Part shown: piece after piece, positions 30,903 through 34,552 of the stretch | Numbering within the stretch: position 1 is the stretch's first letter | How the letters are laid out: each line of letters starts with the position of its first letter | Virus record (IMG/VR): IMGVR_UViG_3300021962_000344 | Location: 1-34,552 of that record | Source of the DNA: a virus | Length of the DNA: 34,552 nucleotides | Reading direction: 5' to 3' (one strand) | Notes under the pieces: generated by a model | The model's input: only the letters and a program-made list of their open reading frames with translations | The model's database searches: none | What the model was told of the DNA's origin: nothing | Translations under genes and position numbers: made by a program

Positions 30903-32693
30903 TTAGTCTTTCACCGGCGTGTAGCGGACGACGTTTGCAATCGTGGCCATGCAGAGCATCATCGCCGACGTGTCCAAGCCGTGATTCGGTGCGTTGCTTT
31001 TGACCTCCTGCCAGGCCCAAACGCCCGAGCGAATCTCGACCTTAGACTCGCCCTTGAGATGCTCCAGATACAGCGGATTGACGTCGGCCGGTAAAAGCCA
31101 CTTGAGGTCGCCCTTGGCCTCGAGCGCGTTTGCCAGCAGGTCCTTAAAGTAGTCGCCGCTCCAGTCGTAGTAATACACATCCCCGCCGCGGTAGTCGCTC
31201 GTGCGCGGCTCCGAGAACGGGAAGTTGATCAGCTTGTCGCTCGCGTCGTCGCGCATCGTCCAAGTCTTCCGCGCGTGCCCACGCATCCCTCGCCAGCCAA
31301 AGTCCGCGCAGTCGCGATCCACGTCGGCCGGCCGGTAGCCGCGGTCCTGAGCGACGCACGCGTCTTGCACCTTGTAGCGGTGCTGCATCTGTCGGAGCTG
31401 GTCCCGCGTCTCGATGCGGCCGAAATAGAGCTGCTTGTAGGTCGGGCCAGTTGCCGAGCTGAACGCGCCGATTTCCACCCACCAGTGATCTTGCTGGCGG
31501 TCGATTGCCATGAAGCGGATGACCTCGCCGTCGATGCCCTCGCCGTTGCTGAACTGCGCCACGGTGTAATCCGACTTCGTCACGAAGAGGTTCACGACCT
31601 TCTTCTCCATGACCCACGGCTTCGCCTCGCGCTTGGTTCTAAACTCGATCTTCATCTTGTCGTCGCCTTGCCGCACGAAGTGATTGTCCGCCGCGCAGAA
31701 CTCCTCGACGAGCAAGCGCATCGGCCGGCTGACGACCGACTCGACGCGGAAGCTCTGGATCTCCGCCGGCGCGGCCGGGTTCATCGCCACGAAGCGCCCC
31801 GCGCGCTTCCATCCGTTGCGCGTCGTGTCGGTGTCGGGCGACTCGTGGCCGCAGTGAGGACAGCGGAACCGGCACGAGGCGACCGCTCGAGCCACGTCCC
31901 AGGTCTCGTCGTCTCGCTTTGCCGCGGCGTCCCAGACCACGCCGCCCCGCAGCCCGGTCTCCTCGTTCTTCTCGAGTCTGAACGCGAGCGGGTGAACCTT
32001 GCGGCACGCCGGGCATTCCGTGCTCCACTCCTGCTGCGTGCCCTGGCGGAAGCTCGTGTCCTCCACGTTGCCGGTCTCGAGGTCCATGATCGGCGCCTGC
32101 GACGTGTTGTAAATCTTCGAGCGCCCGACTTCCTCGAAGCGACTGACGCGCGCTACGGCGTGACCGTAAACCTCTTGCCACTTCGGGAGCCAGATCTCGT
32201 CGTTGATTTTGTAGCGGATGGACTGCGACTGCTGCGACGAAAGGTTGGCCGGGTTGAGCAAAAAGAAGAAGCCGCCGAAGTAGATTTCGGTCGTCGTCCG
32301 GTGCGGTCCGACGCGCGGGAGCATCGCGGCGACCGGCTTGCAGCTTTCGAAGATCGGGTTGAGCCGTGACTTTGCGTGCCTATCGATCATCTCGTCAGTC
32401 TGCATCGTCCATGAGATCGGCCCCGCGTCGTTGCAGATAAGCCACGGCACCCAGATGTCAGCGACGAGCGTGCCACCGATCTGCACGGCCTTACGGAAGT
32501 GCACGCGCCTCACGAGCGGATTCTGCAACGCGTCGAAGATCGGAATCAGCCACGGCGAAATCTTGACGTTGAAGGGGCCTGAGGTCGCGTAGGACTCGGG
32601 CAAAATGATGTGCTTGCGCGCCCACTCGTAGATCGGCGAGCGGTCGGGCTGCGGGAGGCGCAGGGTGGTGAGGAGAGCGTCGGAGGCGGTCAC
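30903..32693 (-). CDS. Terminase large subunit (GpA type)
   Basis: 596 aa from the GTG at 32693, chosen because it overlaps the previous stop as GTGA; an in-frame extension to 32759 lies over that gene. KAVQIGGT is the variant Walker A, and INDEIWLP carries the Walker B acids. CPAC and CPHC form a zinc-binding pair (about 225-295), as usual in GpA proteins. The nuclease domain starts with MAIDRQQDHW (about 414). It cuts concatemeric DNA and pumps it through the portal; GpA members usually cut at cos sites. Confidence 0.9.
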   Translation of the reverse strand: MTASDALLTTLRLPQPDRSPIYEWARKHIILPESYATSGPFNVKISPWLIPIFDALQNPLVRRVHFRKAVQIGGTLVADIWVPWLICNDAGPISWTMQTDEMIDRHAKSRLNPIFESCKPVAAMLPRVGPHRTTTEIYFGGFFFLLNPANLSSQQSQSIRYKINDEIWLPKWQEVYGHAVARVSRFEEVGRSKIYNTSQAPIMDLETGNVEDTSFRQGTQQEWSTECPACRKVHPLAFRLEKNEETGLRGGVVWDAAAKRDDETWDVARAVASCRFRCPHCGHESPDTDTTRNGWKRAGRFVAMNPAAPAEIQSFRVESVVSRPMRLLVEEFCAADNHFVRQGDDKMKIEFRTKREAKPWVMEKKVVNLFVTKSDYTVAQFSNGEGIDGEVIRFMAIDRQQDHWWVEIGAFSSATGPTYKQLYFGRIETRDQLRQMQHRYKVQDACVAQDRGYRPADVDRDCADFGWRGMRGHARKTWTMRDDASDKLINFPFSEPRTSDYRGGDVYYYDWSGDYFKDLLANALEAKGDLKWLLPADVNPLYLEHLKGESKVEIRSGVWAWQEVKSNAPNHGLDTSAMMLCMATIANVVRYTPVKD

Positions 32694-32872
32694 GCGATCA
32701 GGTGAAGCACCCACGTCGAAAACGCTTCGCTCTGACTGATGCCGCGAGCCTTGCACCAAGCGCGAAAACGCGCCGCGACTTGCGGACGGAGGCGCACCGT
32801 CACGGCGACGGCCCGCTGGTCGGGCGGGAGGGGCTTGCGGCCTGCTCCGGTGCGTTTGCCACCGGCGGTCAT
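32690..32872 (-). CDS. Small DNA-binding protein, ribbon-helix-helix-like
   Basis: 60 aa. Starts GGKRTGAGRKPLPPDQRAV, then AVTVRLRPQVAARFRAWCKA and a helix ending WVLHLIA: one strand and two helices, as in CopG/Arc-type repressors. Encoded between the terminase subunits, where it might regulate or assist packaging. Confidence 0.55.
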   Translation of the reverse strand: MTAGGKRTGAGRKPLPPDQRAVAVTVRLRPQVAARFRAWCKARGISQSEAFSTWVLHLIA

Positions 32873-33036
32873 GCGGCGACCTCGTAACCGGCGGCCAGAA
32901 GTTTTGCGGCGACCGCCATCGTTACCACCCAGAATTTCATGTCATCGCCCAGAATAACCATCGAGGCTTTGACGGTGCGGTCCGAGTAGCTGCGGGCGTT
33001 TGCGAGGCTGTTAAATTTGGCGGCGGTGAAGTTCAT
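32869..33036 (-). CDS. Small hypothetical protein
   Basis: 55 aa from the ATG at 33036. YSDRTVKASMVILGDDMKFW resembles small phage proteins of unknown role. Another ATG at 33048 is equally possible; an earlier TTG would overlap the terminase gene. No Shine-Dalgarno distinguishes them. Overlaps the next gene by ATGA. Confidence 0.5.
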   Translation of the reverse strand: MNFTAAKFNSLANARSYSDRTVKASMVILGDDMKFWVVTMAVAAKLLAAGYEVAA

Positions 33037-33079
33037 ACCCGAGAGCATGGGAGGCGTTTGATTGATTGCAAGCGCTATT

Positions 33080-33565
33080 TCAAACAATCGCTTCCGCCCC
33101 TCTCGACCTGTCCAACGCCTCGCCCTCGAACGTCGCGATGTTCGCGTTCACGACCTCTCGAATTTCTTGCAGGATGACGCCGCCCTCGACGTTCAGCTCC
33201 GCCGCGTTCATCCCGACGCCGCGCGGCCCCAGCTCGACCTCCAGCTTGAGACGCAGGAGCAGGTTGAGCTTCTGGCCGAGAGTGACCAGCATCGCCTCGA
33301 CGACTTCGCGGTCGATGACGTCACCGGCTTCGCGTTCGTTTTTGCTGCGGGCGAGGCGGATTTGCTCGCGCATGAGTTCGGCTTTGAGCTCGGCGAGCGT
33401 AGAGTCCTTGAGCCTGCCGAGCCCGTTTCGGTCCGCCCAGACCTTGACTGCTGCCGCGTCCTCGCCGTGCGGAAAGCCGTCGCGCTTGCGCCAGTTCCGC
33501 AGCGTGCGGACGTCGATTTGCAACGCCTCGGCGATGGCGGTTAGTTCGGGCTCAGGTTTGGGCAT
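33080..33565 (-). CDS. Terminase small subunit
   Basis: 161 aa. N-terminal helix-turn-helix (TAIAEALQIDVRTLRNWRKR, about 9-28) for binding the packaging site, then coiled helices (about 55-110: LAELKAELMREQIRLARSKN) and a C-terminal part for contact with the large subunit. It lies two small genes before the large subunit and overlaps the HNH gene by 14 nt. Confidence 0.75.
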   Translation of the reverse strand: MPKPEPELTAIAEALQIDVRTLRNWRKRDGFPHGEDAAAVKVWADRNGLGRLKDSTLAELKAELMREQIRLARSKNEREAGDVIDREVVEAMLVTLGQKLNLLLRLKLEVELGPRGVGMNAAELNVEGGVILQEIREVVNANIATFEGEALDRSRGAEAIV

Positions 33566-34433
33566 AGTTGGAGCCTTTGCTGCAGTTTTCGGACGCCCAC
33601 ATTGGCTGAAGATTGCGCCAGTTGAAACACTGAATCACCTGCTCTTTGTCGCTCAAATCAAATGAAGCGCATGGGCGGATGTGATCGACGTGCCATTCGC
33701 CGTAATTTTCCCACGTCATTCCTCTCTCGAATTTGCCCTCGATGTAACTCCTGAGAAATCCAACTGGGCAACCGACCAGAGAAAACGAGCCGACGCCATT
33801 CACTCGCTGACTTTTCATGGCTGACCATATTCGATTCATCACGGTCTTTCTTAGCCTTGCGGACGGAATCTCCATGTTCTCGCGCCATCTCGCTTTTCTC
33901 GTTTCGCTGGGCGTCAGCGAATCGCTTGGCTTAAAGTAATTCCTTCGCTTAGTCGTGTCGATTCCCGCCTCTTTTAGCGCGTGCAAAACCTGTCCGCTAG
34001 AGGTTCCAAATTCCTTGGCGATTGTTTTGCATCCGCTTCCTTGGTGATAACGAGCCATCATGACGATGATGTTGTCCCACGCTTTGCTCGCGCTTGCTTT
34101 TGATTGAATGGATTTGCTTCCGTTTTTTACGGCACCGCCGGTCAGCCACTCAATGACGTCGCCTTCAATTACCTTTTTCAAAAAGGTTTCATGCCTCCAT
34201 CCCTTCGACTTCGAGTTTACATTTCTTATGCACATTTTCCGGCAAATTAATTTTGAGATTTCTTTTGATCTCGAGAATTCGTTTATCGTCTGCTCGCAGA
34301 TTTCGCCCGTGTAAATGTTTCGCCATTTGTGCAACCGCACCACGCGACAACCTCGAGTTTTCTTTGCACGCCGAAAGTTTTGCATCGCTTTTCGAGCGCC
34401 CACCTTTTTGTCCCATAGCTCGAGCTGATTCAT
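33552..34433 (-). CDS. HNH homing-type endonuclease
   Basis: 293 aa. The C-terminal part has SLVGCPVGFLRSYIEGKFER, GMTWENYGEWHVDHIRP and FNWRNLQPMWASENCSKGSN, the HNH nuclease of phage homing-type enzymes (catalytic His in HVDH, Asn in WRNLQP). The middle (HQGSGCKTIAKEFGTSSGQV) is a helix-turn-helix. Near the N-terminus, NIYTGEICEQT and SKGWRHE form a NUMOD-like segment. HNH enzymes next to terminase genes can also assist cos cleavage. The first 30 residues are doubtful: a better N-terminus lies in another frame. Confidence 0.8.
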   Translation of the reverse strand: MNQLELWDKKVGARKAMQNFRRAKKTRGCRVVRLHKWRNIYTGEICEQTINEFSRSKEISKLICRKMCIRNVNSKSKGWRHETFLKKVIEGDVIEWLTGGAVKNGSKSIQSKASASKAWDNIIVMMARYHQGSGCKTIAKEFGTSSGQVLHALKEAGIDTTKRRNYFKPSDSLTPSETRKARWRENMEIPSARLRKTVMNRIWSAMKSQRVNGVGSFSLVGCPVGFLRSYIEGKFERGMTWENYGEWHVDHIRPCASFDLSDKEQVIQCFNWRNLQPMWASENCSKGSNYAQT

Positions 34434-34461
34434 TTAGCGAAACGATTGGTTCTGTTTTCAT
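34372..34461 (-). other. Probable true N-terminus of the HNH protein, in another frame
   Basis: The ATG at 34461 opens a frame that reads SLNESARAMGQKGGRSKSDA and KLSACKENSRLSRG. This is the GGxxKSxAKxxAxxEN pattern that precedes NUMOD-like segments in related phage proteins. To continue into the HNH frame one extra base must be skipped near 34370. A single-base insertion in this sequence is the simplest explanation. Confidence 0.4.
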
Positions 34462-34534
34462 TTGAGTCAACTGTTTTGCCTGATTTGTAAACTGGTCTGC
34501 GGAACTGTGTTGAGAAAACCAAATCCAAAAACTG

Positions 34535-34552
34535 GGTTTAGGTCACCTAACC
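34535..34552. repeat. Palindrome at the right end
   Basis: TTAGGT-C-ACCTAA (34538-34550) has perfect 6-bp arms; GG/CC continues the pairing around one bulged base. It lies about 75 bp upstream of the HNH gene and is cut by the window end. It could be an operator or part of a packaging site. Confidence 0.4.

Noticed and set aside
31275-32369. Plus-strand open frame of 364 codons opposite the terminase
   Set aside because: Shadow of GC-rich coding DNA; composition dominated by Arg, Leu, Val and Ala; no motif; the terminase on the other strand is certain.
1-34552. Complete genome with terminal repeats
   Set aside because: The first and last bases show no common sequence; the window cannot be shown to be a whole genome.

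Overview
The window is the structural and replication core of a lambda-like tailed phage (siphovirus) or prophage. Every recognised gene lies on the minus strand, so genetic order runs from the right end to the left. The host cannot be read from the sequence. The DNA is GC-rich. A secreted endolysin, a lambda-type packaging and portal set and a G/GT-type tail chaperone fit a Gram-negative host; a Verrucomicrobiota-like host is only a guess, from the style of the small accessory proteins. No integrase, repressor, tRNA or CRISPR array was found.

Layout, in order of transcription. 34.5-30.6 kb: HNH endonuclease, terminase small subunit, two small proteins, GpA-type terminase large subunit, gpW-like joining protein. 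30.6-22.4 kb: a long portal fusion, a fibre-like protein, a run of small proteins including a 3-TM holin and three other membrane proteins, a prohead protease interrupted by an in-frame amber codon, a decoration protein and the major capsid protein, closed by a strong terminator. 22.4-11.7 kb: two glycosyltransferases, connector and tail-completion proteins, tail tube, a tail chaperone with an apparent programmed -1 frameshift, a short tape measure, distal tail and hub proteins, a tail cell-wall hydrolase and a J-like tail-tip protein, closed by a second strong terminator. 11.3-0 kb: small genes, endolysin, HTH proteins, an FGKxKG-domain protein, RecT, RecE-like exonuclease, RusA resolvase, a replication protein with an origin-like segment, a SNF2-type helicase paired with a DNA methyltransferase, four small genes of which three share a C-terminal module, and a DnaC-like helicase loader.

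Most neighbouring genes overlap by ATGA, which implies translational coupling. Genes that begin after a gap often have a CA-rich leader instead of a Shine-Dalgarno sequence. The observations most worth a second look are the -1 frameshift signal (A AAA AAC, 5-nt spacer, stem-loop), the amber codon between the putative catalytic His and Ser of the prohead protease, the recurring CA-rich leaders, the three-gene module whose conserved C-terminus also encodes the next gene's ribosome-binding site, the two glycosyltransferases inside the virion operon, and the unknown domain fused to the portal.
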